Assembly: GCA_022776305.1 (NCBI GenBank)
Contig: JALFIB010000243.1
Coordinates: forward strand, 1 to 34,804
DNA length: 34,804 bases
Direction of reading: 5' to 3'
Source: Lachnospiraceae bacterium
Lineage (GTDB): Bacteria > Bacillota > Clostridia > Lachnospirales > Lachnospiraceae
A model generated the notes under the pieces. That model was not told the origin of the DNA and made no database searches. It saw only the letters and a list, made by a program, of their open reading frames with translations. Position numbers and translations under genes: made by a program. Of the stretch, positions 23,800 through 31,652 are shown one piece after another; the stretch's first letter is position 1, and every line of letters begins with the position of its first letter.

Positions 23800-23875
23800 G
23801 AATAAAAGTTGATAACAATTTATATTTATGCATGGTTTCCTCAAAGAGAGATCAAGGCAGAAGGAGGATGTTATT

Positions 23876-24715
23876 ATGAAAAAAAGATTATTAGCTCTTA
23901 CAATGGTAACATGTATGGCAGCAGCTATGACAGCATCTGCTGAAGTTGACACAGATTCTATCGAGACAGTGACAGACGGAAAGCTGACAGTGGCTACCAG
24001 CCCGGATTTTGCACCGTATGAATTTTATGCCATTGGAGAAGACGGTTCTCCTACACTGGCAGGCTTTGATATGGCTCTTGCACAGTATATTGCAGATTAC
24101 ATCGGTCTTGAGTTAGAAGTTGTTACCATGGATTTTGACGGTGTACTCAGTGAACTGCAGACACAGTCAGTAGACCTTGGTATGGCAGGTCTTTCGCCGG
24201 ATCCGAAGCGTGAAGAGGCTATGGATTTCTCTGATATTTACTATGAAGGCGGACAGTCTCTTGTGACGATCAAGGACAACGCAGATAAATATAATTCTTT
24301 CGAAGCAGTAAATGATCCGGACGTTTCCGTAGGTGCACAGACGGGTTCTATCCAGATGGACCTTGCGACAGAAAACACACCGGATGCTGACATCATTTCC
24401 CTTCCGAAGGTTACAGACATTATCTCAGAGCTGATCGGCGGCAAACTGGATGCTGCATACATTGAGACAGCTGTTGCAGAAAGCTATCAGAAGAACTATC
24501 CGGAGCTTGAGATCGTTTTGGATGTTCCATATGATGTAGAAGGTTCTGCAATCGGTGTGAGCAAAGGAAACGAAGAGCTTTTAGCAGCAGTAAATGAAGC
24601 AATTGCAGCTGCAAAAGAAGATGGCTCTATTGATAAATTTGTAGCTGAAGCAAACGAGCAGGCTTCTGGAGAGACTTATGAAGGTCTTCTGGATAGCGAT
24701 GGAAATGTTCAGTAA
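23876..24715 (+). CDS. Polar amino acid ABC transporter, substrate-binding protein
   Basis: A 279-residue family 3 solute-binding protein. A signal peptide covers about residues 1-22 ('LALTMVTCMAAAMTASA'). Typical family blocks follow: 'KLTVATSPDFAPYEF', 'LAGFDMALAQYIADYIG' and 'MAGLSPDPKREEAMDFSDIYYEG' (cited in parts). The Cys in the leader is not in a good lipobox, so secretion or anchoring by another route is possible. The ligand is probably a polar amino acid or a small derivative. It starts at ATG 23876 with AAGGAGG 8 bases upstream; an in-frame ATG at 23828 lacks a site. A strong hairpin at 24791 lies between it and the permease, which could give an excess of binding protein. Confidence 0.92.
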   Translation: MKKRLLALTMVTCMAAAMTASAEVDTDSIETVTDGKLTVATSPDFAPYEFYAIGEDGSPTLAGFDMALAQYIADYIGLELEVVTMDFDGVLSELQTQSVDLGMAGLSPDPKREEAMDFSDIYYEGGQSLVTIKDNADKYNSFEAVNDPDVSVGAQTGSIQMDLATENTPDADIISLPKVTDIISELIGGKLDAAYIETAVAESYQKNYPELEIVLDVPYDVEGSAIGVSKGNEELLAAVNEAIAAAKEDGSIDKFVAEANEQASGETYEGLLDSDGNVQ

Positions 24716-24790
24716 TGACAATATTTTGAACTGTCTGTCATAAAAGTGTGGGTAGATCTGTGAGAGACAGGAATTAAATTGCAAAATGAC

Positions 24791-24834
24791 AAGAAGCTGC
24801 TGCATGACAAGGAAGAAAAGTGCAGCGGCTTCTT
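24791..24834 (+). terminator. Hairpin between binding-protein and permease genes
   Basis: AAGAAGCTGCTGCA (24791-24804) pairs with TGCAGCGGCTTCTT (24821-24834), one G-T pair, loop 16 bases. The T-run after it is poor, so it may be a partial terminator or an RNA-stabilising stem inside the operon. It is joined to the tail repeat copy 2. Confidence 0.7.
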
Positions 24835-24869
24835 TGTCATGGTGGCGAGAAAAATGGACATCGTGCTTG
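24831..24869 (+). repeat. 39-bp tail repeat, copy 2
   Basis: Begins TCTTTGTCATGG and ends GACATCGTGCTTG. It matches copy 1 (22566-22604) at 34 of 39 bases, in the same orientation. The hairpin arms in front of the two copies differ in sequence but not in position. Confidence 0.85.
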
Positions 24870-24912
24870 GAAGCAAACAGGCATTGATACCTTAAGAGGA
24901 AAGGAGCCTTTC

Positions 24913-25698
24913 ATGGGTCAATTTATTAAACTAAGTAACTTCTCAAAGATAGTACCGTATGCCCAGCTTTTTAAACAGGGCATGATCGTTACAGTTTTAC
25001 TGTCTGTATTTACGGTCCTTATCGGTTTTTGCCTTGCGCTTATATTAGCGCTTATGCGTATGTCAAACGTCCGTCCCTTCCGTTTCTTGGGATTGGATAA
25101 AGACGGACACCAAAGAGAGCGGGGATTCCTTGCATTCCTTAGCCGCTTTAATCCCTTGGATTTTATTGCAACTGCTTACGTTGAGATCCTGCGTTCTACA
25201 CCGGTGATCGTTCAAATTTTTATTATCTATTATGGGGTATTCAGCGTGATCGACCTGCCGGGCTTCAAATTGTTCGGATTCATAAAATTCAGCAGGTTTT
25301 TCCCGGGTGTTGTCGCACTGGGCATGAACTCAGGTGCGTATCTTTGTGAGATCATCCGAGCAGGTATCCAGTCAATAGACGGAGGCCAGACAGAGGCAGC
25401 CAGGTCTTTAGGATTATCACAGACACAGAATCTGCGCTACGTAATCCTTCCACAGGCATTAAAAAATATCCTGCCGGCTATTGCAAATGAGTTCGTCGTA
25501 ATCATCAAAGAGTCGGCTATCACCTACACCATCGGTGTACAGGATATCATGTCTGCTGTAAATGCGGTAAAGGGAGCAACTTTTGTGATCATAGAGCCGC
25601 TGCTTGTAGCCACAGCGATTTACTTCTGTTTATGCTTCCCGACTTCCAAGATTATTGCATATTTCGAAAGGAGAATGAGCCGTGGCGACAAGAGATAG
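24913..25698 (+). CDS. Polar amino acid ABC transporter, permease
   Basis: A 261-residue integral membrane protein of the HisM/GlnP permease family. About five membrane helices are visible. The cytoplasmic EAA loop that contacts the ATPase reads '[21 protein letters not shown]' (split in two) followed by '[13 protein letters not shown]'. The loop '[18 protein letters not shown]' after the first helices is longer than usual. I start at ATG 24913 with AAAGGAG 7 bases upstream. The frame opens earlier at 24820 but that part crosses the repeat. Its end overlaps the ATPase gene by 17 bases. Confidence 0.92.
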   Translation: MGQFIKLSNFSKIVPYAQLFKQGMIVTVLLSVFTVLIGFCLALILALMRMSNVRPFRFLGLDKDGHQRERGFLAFLSRFNPLDFIATAYVEILRSTPVIVQIFIIYYGVFSVIDLPGFKLFGFIKFSRFFPGVVALGMNSGAYLCEIIRAGIQSIDGGQTEAARSLGLSQTQNLRYVILPQALKNILPAIANEFVVIIKESAITYTIGVQDIMSAVNAVKGATFVIIEPLLVATAIYFCLCFPTSKIIAYFERRMSRGDKR

Positions 25699-26458
25699 TC
25701 TGATTCAGGTAACGGATTTAAAAAAGCATTATAATATGGGCGCAATCAAGGCTCTTGACGGTGTGACAACGGAGATTTATCAGGGAGATGTTATGGTAGT
25801 TATCGGACCTTCCGGTTCCGGAAAATCCACATTTTTGCGCAGCCTTAATCTTCTTGAGGAGCCCACTGGCGGTGCGATCATTTTTGACGGCATCGATATA
25901 ACAAAAAAGAAATACAAAGACAAAGACGGGAAAATGGTAAAACTGGACATAGACGGACTTCGTCAGAAAATGGGAATGGTATTCCAGCATTTTAACCTGT
26001 TCCCCCACATGACTATTTTGGATAATATGATCCTTGCCCCTACAAAAGTGAAGGGAATGAACCGTGATGAGGCTGCCGAGAAAGCACTGCAGCTCCTTGA
26101 CCGTGTGGGATTAAAAGACCGTGCAGATGCGTATCCGATCCAGCTTTCCGGTGGCCAGAAGCAGAGGGTAGCCATCGTACGTGCCCTTGCCATGGAGCCG
26201 GAAGTGATGCTTTTTGATGAGCCCACATCTGCCCTTGACCCGGAGATGGTAGGCGAGGTTCTGGATGTTATGAAAGAACTTGCCAAAGAAGGAATGACCA
26301 TGGTCTGCGTTACCCATGAAATGGGATTTGCAAAAGAAGTAGGAAACCGCGTGCTGTTTATGGCTGACGGGAAACTGCTTGAGGAAGGACCGCCGGAAGC
26401 GATTTTTGGAAATCCACAGCATCCAAGACTGAAAGATTTTCTGGCTAAGGTTTTGTAA
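25682..26458 (+). CDS. Polar amino acid ABC transporter, ATP-binding protein (GlnQ-like)
   Basis: A 258-residue ABC ATPase. Walker A is 'GPSGSGKST' (42-50, Lys48). The Q-loop Gln lies in 'VFQHFNLF', the signature is 'LSGGQKQR', Walker B is '[12 protein letters not shown]', and the switch His is in 'VTHEMGF'. These match the GlnQ/HisP group. A small insertion of about ten charged residues ('[15 protein letters not shown]') after the Walker A region is common in some clostridial members. It begins with GTG 25682, inside the permease gene, with AAAGGAG upstream, so translation is coupled. Sixteen bases separate its stop from the amidohydrolase gene. Confidence 0.95.
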   Translation: MATRDSLIQVTDLKKHYNMGAIKALDGVTTEIYQGDVMVVIGPSGSGKSTFLRSLNLLEEPTGGAIIFDGIDITKKKYKDKDGKMVKLDIDGLRQKMGMVFQHFNLFPHMTILDNMILAPTKVKGMNRDEAAEKALQLLDRVGLKDRADAYPIQLSGGQKQRVAIVRALAMEPEVMLFDEPTSALDPEMVGEVLDVMKELAKEGMTMVCVTHEMGFAKEVGNRVLFMADGKLLEEGPPEAIFGNPQHPRLKDFLAKVL

Positions 26459-26474
26459 AAGGGAGAGATTTTAA

Positions 26475-27917
26475 ATGGATCTAAAGAAACAGGCGGCCAT
26501 AGACCTGATTGAAGCAAAAGCAGATAAAATAGCAGGCATCGCAGACCGTATCTGGGAATATGCAGAGCTTTCTCTTCAGGAGTTCCAATCTTGTGAGTTG
26601 TACTGCCATTCTTTAAGAGAAGAAGGGTTTGAGGTTGAAAAAGGAATCTGTAATATTGAGACAGCCTTTAAGGCAACCTATGGACAGGGGCGGCCAGTGA
26701 TCGGTATTTTAGCCGAATATGATGCCCTTTCCGGATTGTCTCAGGATGCAGGTGCTCTCCAGCGACAAGAGCTGAAGCAAGGAGGCTGCGGTCATGGATG
26801 CGGGCATAACCTGCTTGGGGCCGGTGCATTTGCAGCTGCCCTTGGTGTGAAAGCATATTTGGAAAAAACAGGAGTTTCAGGTACAGTGGAGCTTTACGGA
26901 TGTCCCGGAGAGGAAGGGGGCGCTGCAAAAGCTTTCATGGCAAGAGACGGCTTGTGGAAGCACCTCGACGCTGCACTTACCTGGCATCCGGAGGATGTAA
27001 ATGAAGTGTGCACGGGTTCCTCCAACTCCTGTATTCAGGTACAGTATAAGTTTTCAGGAGTGGCTTCCCATGCGGCAGGAGCGCCGGAGATGGGAAGAAG
27101 TGCCCTTGACGCTGTGGAATTGATGAACATCGGGGTGCAGTTCTTACGCGAGCATATGAGTGACAAAGCCAGAGTACACTATGCAGTCACAGATGCAGGA
27201 GGCTGCAGCCCAAATGTGGTGCAGCCACGGGCCAGTGTACTGTATATGGTTCGCTCAAACCACGTTTCGGAGGCAGTAGAGCTGCAGGCGCGAGTAGACA
27301 AGATTGCCGAAGGCGCTGCACTTATGACAGAAACTACGTTTGAAAAAAAGTTTATTGACGGACTGGCAGATACTGTTTCCAACCACACGTTGGAACAAGT
27401 ATTATATGATAATTACAAAGAATTAGGTGTGCCTTCTTATACGAAGGAGGAGCTGGAATATGCCGATGCTCTGGCAAAGACTTATCCCGGTAATGATGCA
27501 GTGCCAAGTATTGCTGCTGAATACGATACTAAAATGAAAGAAGCAGTTAAGAAGCTTCGCAAGGAATACGGGCATGCAATGAATGCCTTTCTTGCCCCTC
27601 TCTACAAAGGAGAAGCGTTTCAAGCAGGTTCCACGGATGTGGGAGATGTGAGCTGGCTGACGCCCACAGCGCAGATTCATGTAGCTTCATGGCCAAATGG
27701 ATGCCCCGGGCACAGTTGGCAGAACGTATCCTGTGACAGGACAAGTATCGGACATAAGGCTGCCGTACATGCAGGAAAAGTCCTTGCGGCAGCAGCAATC
27801 GATTTGATTTGCCATCCTAAGATCTTGGAGCAGGCGAGAGCCGAATTTGAAAAAAGAACAGAAGAGGGATATATTTGCCCGATTCCCCAAGATGCAGTTC
27901 CTGTAGTTCCGGATTAA
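26475..27917 (+). CDS. M20 family amidohydrolase (AbgB-like)
   Basis: A 480-residue metallopeptidase of the M20D/AbgB group, which removes acyl or amino-acid groups from amides such as p-aminobenzoyl-glutamate. Metal ligand candidates are His107 and His111 ('GCGHGCGHN'), Glu146/Glu147 ('CPGEEGGAAK') and His171 ('WHPED'). The lid/dimerisation domain carries 'SGVASHAAGAPEMGRSALDAVE' (in parts). The C-terminal helix region ends 'CPIPQDAVPVVPD'. It starts at ATG 26475 with GGGAGAG upstream and is the last gene of the importer operon, with no promoter of its own. The pairing suggests the importer brings in an N-acylated amino acid or dipeptide-like compound that this enzyme cleaves. Confidence 0.88.
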   Translation: MDLKKQAAIDLIEAKADKIAGIADRIWEYAELSLQEFQSCELYCHSLREEGFEVEKGICNIETAFKATYGQGRPVIGILAEYDALSGLSQDAGALQRQELKQGGCGHGCGHNLLGAGAFAAALGVKAYLEKTGVSGTVELYGCPGEEGGAAKAFMARDGLWKHLDAALTWHPEDVNEVCTGSSNSCIQVQYKFSGVASHAAGAPEMGRSALDAVELMNIGVQFLREHMSDKARVHYAVTDAGGCSPNVVQPRASVLYMVRSNHVSEAVELQARVDKIAEGAALMTETTFEKKFIDGLADTVSNHTLEQVLYDNYKELGVPSYTKEELEYADALAKTYPGNDAVPSIAAEYDTKMKEAVKKLRKEYGHAMNAFLAPLYKGEAFQAGSTDVGDVSWLTPTAQIHVASWPNGCPGHSWQNVSCDRTSIGHKAAVHAGKVLAAAAIDLICHPKILEQARAEFEKRTEEGYICPIPQDAVPVVPD

Positions 27918-27931
27918 AAACGATTGGCTTA

Positions 27932-27960
27932 TTGCATTTCAAAAGTCCAAGTGGTATACT
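27932..27960 (+). promoter_or_regulatory. Promoter of gpmI
   Basis: TTGCAT (27932-27937) and TATACT (27955-27960) are 17 bases apart, and TGG precedes the -10. It begins 15 bases after the amidohydrolase stop. Confidence 0.75.
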
Positions 27961-28008
27961 ATCCGCGGAAGCAAGCGAAAAGCAAACTTTGAGTGAAGGA
28001 GAATTAGA

Positions 28009-29550
28009 ATGAACAAGAGACCGACAGTTTTAATGATTCTGGATGGATATGGTTTAAATGATAAAAAGGATGGAAATGCCATTGCACAGGCAAAGACCCC
28101 GGTGATGGATGGACTGATGTCCACTTGTCCTTTTGTAAAAGGATACGCAAGCGGATTGGCAGTAGGACTCCCTGACGGACAGATGGGCAACTCAGAAGTG
28201 GGCCATTTGAATATGGGAGCAGGACGTATCGTATATCAGGATCTTACGAGGATTACAAAAGAGATCGAAGAAGGTTCTTTCTTTGAAAATGCTGAGTTGA
28301 AGCGTGCCATGGAAAATGCAAAAGAAAAGGATTCCAGCCTTCATATGTATGGACTTCTTTCTGACGGCGGCGTTCACAGCCATAATACACATCTTTATGC
28401 ACTCCTTGAGATGGCAAAAAGATATGGCCTTTCAAAAGTATATGTACATTGTTTTTTAGACGGACGTGATACACCGCCTGCATCAGGCAAGGATTACGTT
28501 CAGGAACTGACAGATAAAATGCAGGAGATTGGTGTAGGACAGATTGCTACAGTTATGGGACGTTACTATGCAATGGACCGTGACAATCGCTGGGATCGTG
28601 TAGAAAAAGCATACCGTGCTATGACATTGGGTGAGGGAGATCAGGCAGAAAGCGGCGTAGAAGCTGTTGCGCAGTCTTATGCAAAAGAAGTTACAGACGA
28701 ATTTGTAGTACCGACTGTTGTGATGAAAGACGGCGCTCCTGTTGCGACCATCAAAGATGATGATTCTATTATTTTCTTCAACTTCCGTCCGGACCGTGCA
28801 CGTGAGATTACACGTACTTTCTGCTGCGATGAGTTTGACGGTTTCGACCGCGGTCCGCGCAAAAAAGTTGTTTACGTTTGCTTTACCGAGTATGATGTGA
28901 CGATTCCGAACAAAACCATTGCATTTAAGAAAGTATCCATTACGAATACATTTGGTGAATTCCTTGCAGCAAATGGATTAAAACAGGCAAGGATTGCTGA
29001 GACTGAAAAATATGCTCACGTAACTTTCTTCTTTAATGGCGGTGTAGAAGCTCCCAATGAAGGGGAAGACCGTATCCTTGTAAATTCTCCGAAGGTTGCT
29101 ACGTATGACCTGAAACCTGAAATGAGCGTATATGAGGTATGCGAAAAAGTTGTAGGTGCAGTGACATCCGGAAAATATGATGTTGTCATTACAAACTTTG
29201 CAAATCCGGATATGGTTGGACATACAGGGGTTCCGGAAGCAGCTGTTAAGGCAATTGAAGCAGTGGATGAGTGTGTAGGAAAAGTTGTGGAAGCAGTCAA
29301 AGAAGTAAATGCCCAGATGTTTATCTGTGCAGACCACGGAAATGCTGAACAGCTTGTGGATTACGAGACAGGCGCACCTTTTACCGCCCACACCACAAAT
29401 CCGGTACCATTTATTCTTGTAAACTGCGATGAAAAGTATGGACTGAGAGAAGGTGGATGCCTTGCAGATATCGCTCCAACTTTGATTCAATTAATGGGAA
29501 TGGAACAGCCATCTGAGATGACAGGAAAATCACTTCTTGTTGAAAAATAA
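28009..29550 (+). CDS. gpmI: 2,3-bisphosphoglycerate-independent phosphoglycerate mutase
   Basis: A 513-residue, manganese-dependent mutase of normal length that interconverts 3- and 2-phosphoglycerate in glycolysis. The metal and phosphoserine sites are visible: Asp12 ('MILDGYG'), Ser62 ('MGNSEVGHLN'), 'HCFLDGRDTPP', 'RPDRARE' and the C-terminal 'ICADHGNAEQ' with 'AHTTNPVPF'. The start ATG 28009 follows AAGGAG at a short distance. It has its own promoter, and enolase, the next glycolytic step, lies 3.6 kb downstream. Two hairpins follow (29555 and 29647). Confidence 0.96.
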   Translation: MNKRPTVLMILDGYGLNDKKDGNAIAQAKTPVMDGLMSTCPFVKGYASGLAVGLPDGQMGNSEVGHLNMGAGRIVYQDLTRITKEIEEGSFFENAELKRAMENAKEKDSSLHMYGLLSDGGVHSHNTHLYALLEMAKRYGLSKVYVHCFLDGRDTPPASGKDYVQELTDKMQEIGVGQIATVMGRYYAMDRDNRWDRVEKAYRAMTLGEGDQAESGVEAVAQSYAKEVTDEFVVPTVVMKDGAPVATIKDDDSIIFFNFRPDRAREITRTFCCDEFDGFDRGPRKKVVYVCFTEYDVTIPNKTIAFKKVSITNTFGEFLAANGLKQARIAETEKYAHVTFFFNGGVEAPNEGEDRILVNSPKVATYDLKPEMSVYEVCEKVVGAVTSGKYDVVITNFANPDMVGHTGVPEAAVKAIEAVDECVGKVVEAVKEVNAQMFICADHGNAEQLVDYETGAPFTAHTTNPVPFILVNCDEKYGLREGGCLADIAPTLIQLMGMEQPSEMTGKSLLVEK

Positions 29551-29554
29551 AAAT

Positions 29555-29607
29555 GATGCCAGAATTGTGGGAGTGCGAAGCACGGAACAATCCGTATGGC
29601 ATCTTTT
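29555..29607 (+). terminator. Long hairpin after gpmI
   Basis: GATGCCA (29555-29561) pairs with TGGCATC (29597-29603), followed by TTTT. Inside, ATTGT pairs with ACAAT and GTGC-GAA-GCAC forms the tip. Confidence 0.65.
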
Positions 29608-29646
29608 GATCATAACATCATAAAAAAGTTAAAAATGAGTGAAAAT

Positions 29647-29688
29647 AAAAAGATCCGTTAGGCGTACAGTGCCTGCCGGGTCTTTTTT
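29647..29688 (+). terminator. Second terminator after gpmI
   Basis: AAAAAGATCCG (29647-29657) pairs with CGGGTCTTTTT (29677-29687), one G-T pair, with inner AGGC/GCCT, and a six-T run. Confidence 0.8.
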
Positions 29689-29831
29689 CCTGCCATTGTG
29701 GCAAATTCCCCAAAAATCCGTAGAAAATTCATTGGACACAGAATTCCTACCAGAAATTCACACTATGGACACAAAAACCAGTTATATTAAAACCAATAAA
29801 AAGCACAAGAAAACAGAAGGGGGATCATCTC

Positions 29832-31322
29832 ATGGATAATCTTGAAAATAAAAAAAATAAAAAACGTGGTTTAAATGCATGGAAGCGTTACGGTGCTGTG
29901 TTTATGGCAGGGATCATGTTTGTAGGTGGAGCTGCCGGTACAGCGTCTCTGCTTACTCCTAAAACAGTGCAGGCAGAAGAGAAACCGGAAGTGACACTGA
30001 ACATTGCAGGTGAAAATGAAGATTCCGATCAGGAGGAAGAGACGGAAACTGAGACTGAGACGGAAACTGAGACTGAGACAGAAACTGAGACTGAGACAGA
30101 ACCTGAGACAGAAGCAAAACAAGTCTTTGATGCGGTCGGAAATGTTGAGGTGGGTGATGCAGCCATCGTTACTACCGATGTTTCAGGAATCGTCGAGAAC
30201 TGTATGCCTTCTATCGTTTCCATTACTACGAAGTCTGTGGAAGAAGTCCAGACTTATTATTACGGTGTACAGGAGATGGAAGCAGAAGTTTCCGGTTCCG
30301 GTATCATTATTGCCCAGAATGATGAAGAGCTTTTAGTTGCTACCAACAGCCATGTTGTTGCAGACAGCACAGACTTGACAGTCACCTTTACTGTGGATGC
30401 AGAGAATGAGGAAGACTTGTCGGTTTCTGCCAAGATCAAAGGTATGGATAAAAACTATGAGCTTGCAGTATTAGCAGTACGTCTCGAAGACATCGACGAT
30501 GAGGTGCGTTCGCAGCTGAAAATTGCCCAGCTTGGCAGCTCAGATGCTCTTCATGTAGGTGAAGCAGCCATTGCCATCGGTAATGCCTTAGGATACGGAC
30601 AAAGCGTGACTTGTGGAATCATCAGTGCTTTAAACCGTGAAGTGACCATTGATAATTTCACAAAAGAACTGATTCTTACAGATGCATCTATCAATTTTGG
30701 AAATAGCGGCGGCGCACTGCTGAATTCCAAAGGACAGGTGATTGGCATCAATGTTGCGAAAGAAGCTGGTGACTCTGCTGAGGGAATGGGATATGCGATC
30801 CCTATTGATACTGCCATCCCAGTACTGAAAAATTTGGTTAACAAAGAGACAAGGGACCAGTTGGCCGATGATGAGAGGGGATATCTTGGTGCCACTGTGG
30901 TAAATGTATCAGACGATGCAAAAGAGCTTTACAATATGCCGGAGGGTGCATTTGTATATGAAGTGACAGAAGGATCTGCAGCAGAAGAAGCCGGTATCAA
31001 GAAAGGTGATGTCATCACGAAATTTGATGGAGAATCCGTTACAAGCTCTGATGACCTGATCGATAAGATCCGCTATTATGGAGTGGGTGAGAAGGTTAAG
31101 ATTGAAGTACAAACTGCAAATAATGGAGAGTATGAAAGCCGCGAAGTAGAAGCAACGCTGAAAAAAGGTACCTCCGCAGTGGAAGAAGATGAGACAGAAG
31201 AGGAGGAAGATACACAAGGAAGAAAGGACAGGGAAGATGACGGAATCGAAGAATTCAGCTTCCCGGAAGGCGGAGTTTTTGAGGAACTGCCTTTCAATTT
31301 TGGAGACAATGATATGTTCTAA
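29832..31322 (+). CDS. htrA: HtrA/DegP-like serine protease with PDZ domain
   Basis: A 496-residue membrane-anchored protease for misfolded secreted proteins. A basic N-terminus is followed by a membrane segment at about residues 20-40, then an extracellular linker rich in Glu-Thr repeats (about 64-95). The trypsin-like domain has His174 ('TNSHVV') and Ser292 ('FGNSGGA'). The catalytic Asp position reads 'KNYELAVLAV', that is Glu210 instead of Asp. A single PDZ domain spans about 355-440 ('EEAGIKKGDVITKFDGESV', in parts). The C-terminus is very acidic (445-496). The start ATG 29832 has GGGGGAT upstream. No clear promoter was found, only direct repeats in the upstream region. Terminator at 31404. 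Confidence 0.9.
   Translation: MDNLENKKNKKRGLNAWKRYGAVFMAGIMFVGGAAGTASLLTPKTVQAEEKPEVTLNIAGENEDSDQEEETETETETETETETETETETEPETEAKQVFDAVGNVEVGDAAIVTTDVSGIVENCMPSIVSITTKSVEEVQTYYYGVQEMEAEVSGSGIIIAQNDEELLVATNSHVVADSTDLTVTFTVDAENEEDLSVSAKIKGMDKNYELAVLAVRLEDIDDEVRSQLKIAQLGSSDALHVGEAAIAIGNALGYGQSVTCGIISALNREVTIDNFTKELILTDASINFGNSGGALLNSKGQVIGINVAKEAGDSAEGMGYAIPIDTAIPVLKNLVNKETRDQLADDERGYLGATVVNVSDDAKELYNMPEGAFVYEVTEGSAAEEAGIKKGDVITKFDGESVTSSDDLIDKIRYYGVGEKVKIEVQTANNGEYESREVEATLKKGTSAVEEDETEEEEDTQGRKDREDDGIEEFSFPEGGVFEELPFNFGDNDMF
30039..30110 (+). repeat. Four tandem 18-bp repeats coding for Glu-Thr
   Basis: Units start at 30039, 30057, 30075 and 30093, each of the form GAGACGGAAACTGAGACT with small changes. 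Each encodes six residues, so copy-number change keeps the frame and only alters linker length. Confidence 0.95.
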
Positions 31323-31338
31323 TATTGTTTAACCGAAT

Positions 31339-31373
31339 CAAGTAGCAAAGCGGATTGCGAATATCCGCTTGAC
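31339..31373 (+). repeat. Dispersed 35-bp palindromic repeat, copy C
   Basis: CAAGTAGC, then AAGCGGAT / ATCCGCTT around TGCGAAT, then GAC, preceded by TTTAACCGAAT. It lies 17 bases after the htrA stop and before its terminator, so it would be part of the htrA 3' UTR. Confidence 0.9.
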
Positions 31374-31403
31374 GAAAGAATCCGGCATATAAAAAATGAG
31401 TAC

Positions 31404-31463
31404 ACCGCTGTATTGGTATATTCCCATGATATTTGTTTGGGAGAACCAGTACAGCGGTTTTTT
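31404..31463 (+). terminator. Terminator of htrA
   Basis: ACCGCTGTA (31404-31412) pairs with TACAGCGGT (31450-31458). Inner GGT/ACC and CCCA/TGGG pairs extend the stem, and six T follow. Confidence 0.85.
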
Positions 31464-31529
31464 ATTATAAAAAGGATGTATTTTTGCCCATTTGTCTCTT
31501 GGCTCATTTTATCATTACAGGATAATTTA

Positions 31530-31558
31530 TTGCAATCTTTTCTGGTATAACGTATAAT
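31530..31558 (+). promoter_or_regulatory. Promoter of the Big2/NlpC-like protein gene
   Basis: TTGCAA (31530-31535) and perfect TATAAT (31553-31558) are 17 bases apart. Confidence 0.8.
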
Positions 31559-31652
31559 TTAGTCATAAAAGTACGGATAGCTATGCCGAATTAGAGATGA
31601 TAGTGTTTCATCGGATGGCATAATAAATGGATTGGATGGGAGGATAAGTGGG

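Larger units (their letters stand above)
31323..31652 (+). other. 330-bp intergenic region between htrA and the Big2 protein gene
   Basis: From left to right it holds repeat copy C (31339-31373), the htrA terminator (31404-31463) and the promoter of the next gene (31530-31558). A long antisense reading frame reaches into it, but it is an antisense shadow of the low-complexity Big2 gene. Confidence 0.8.
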
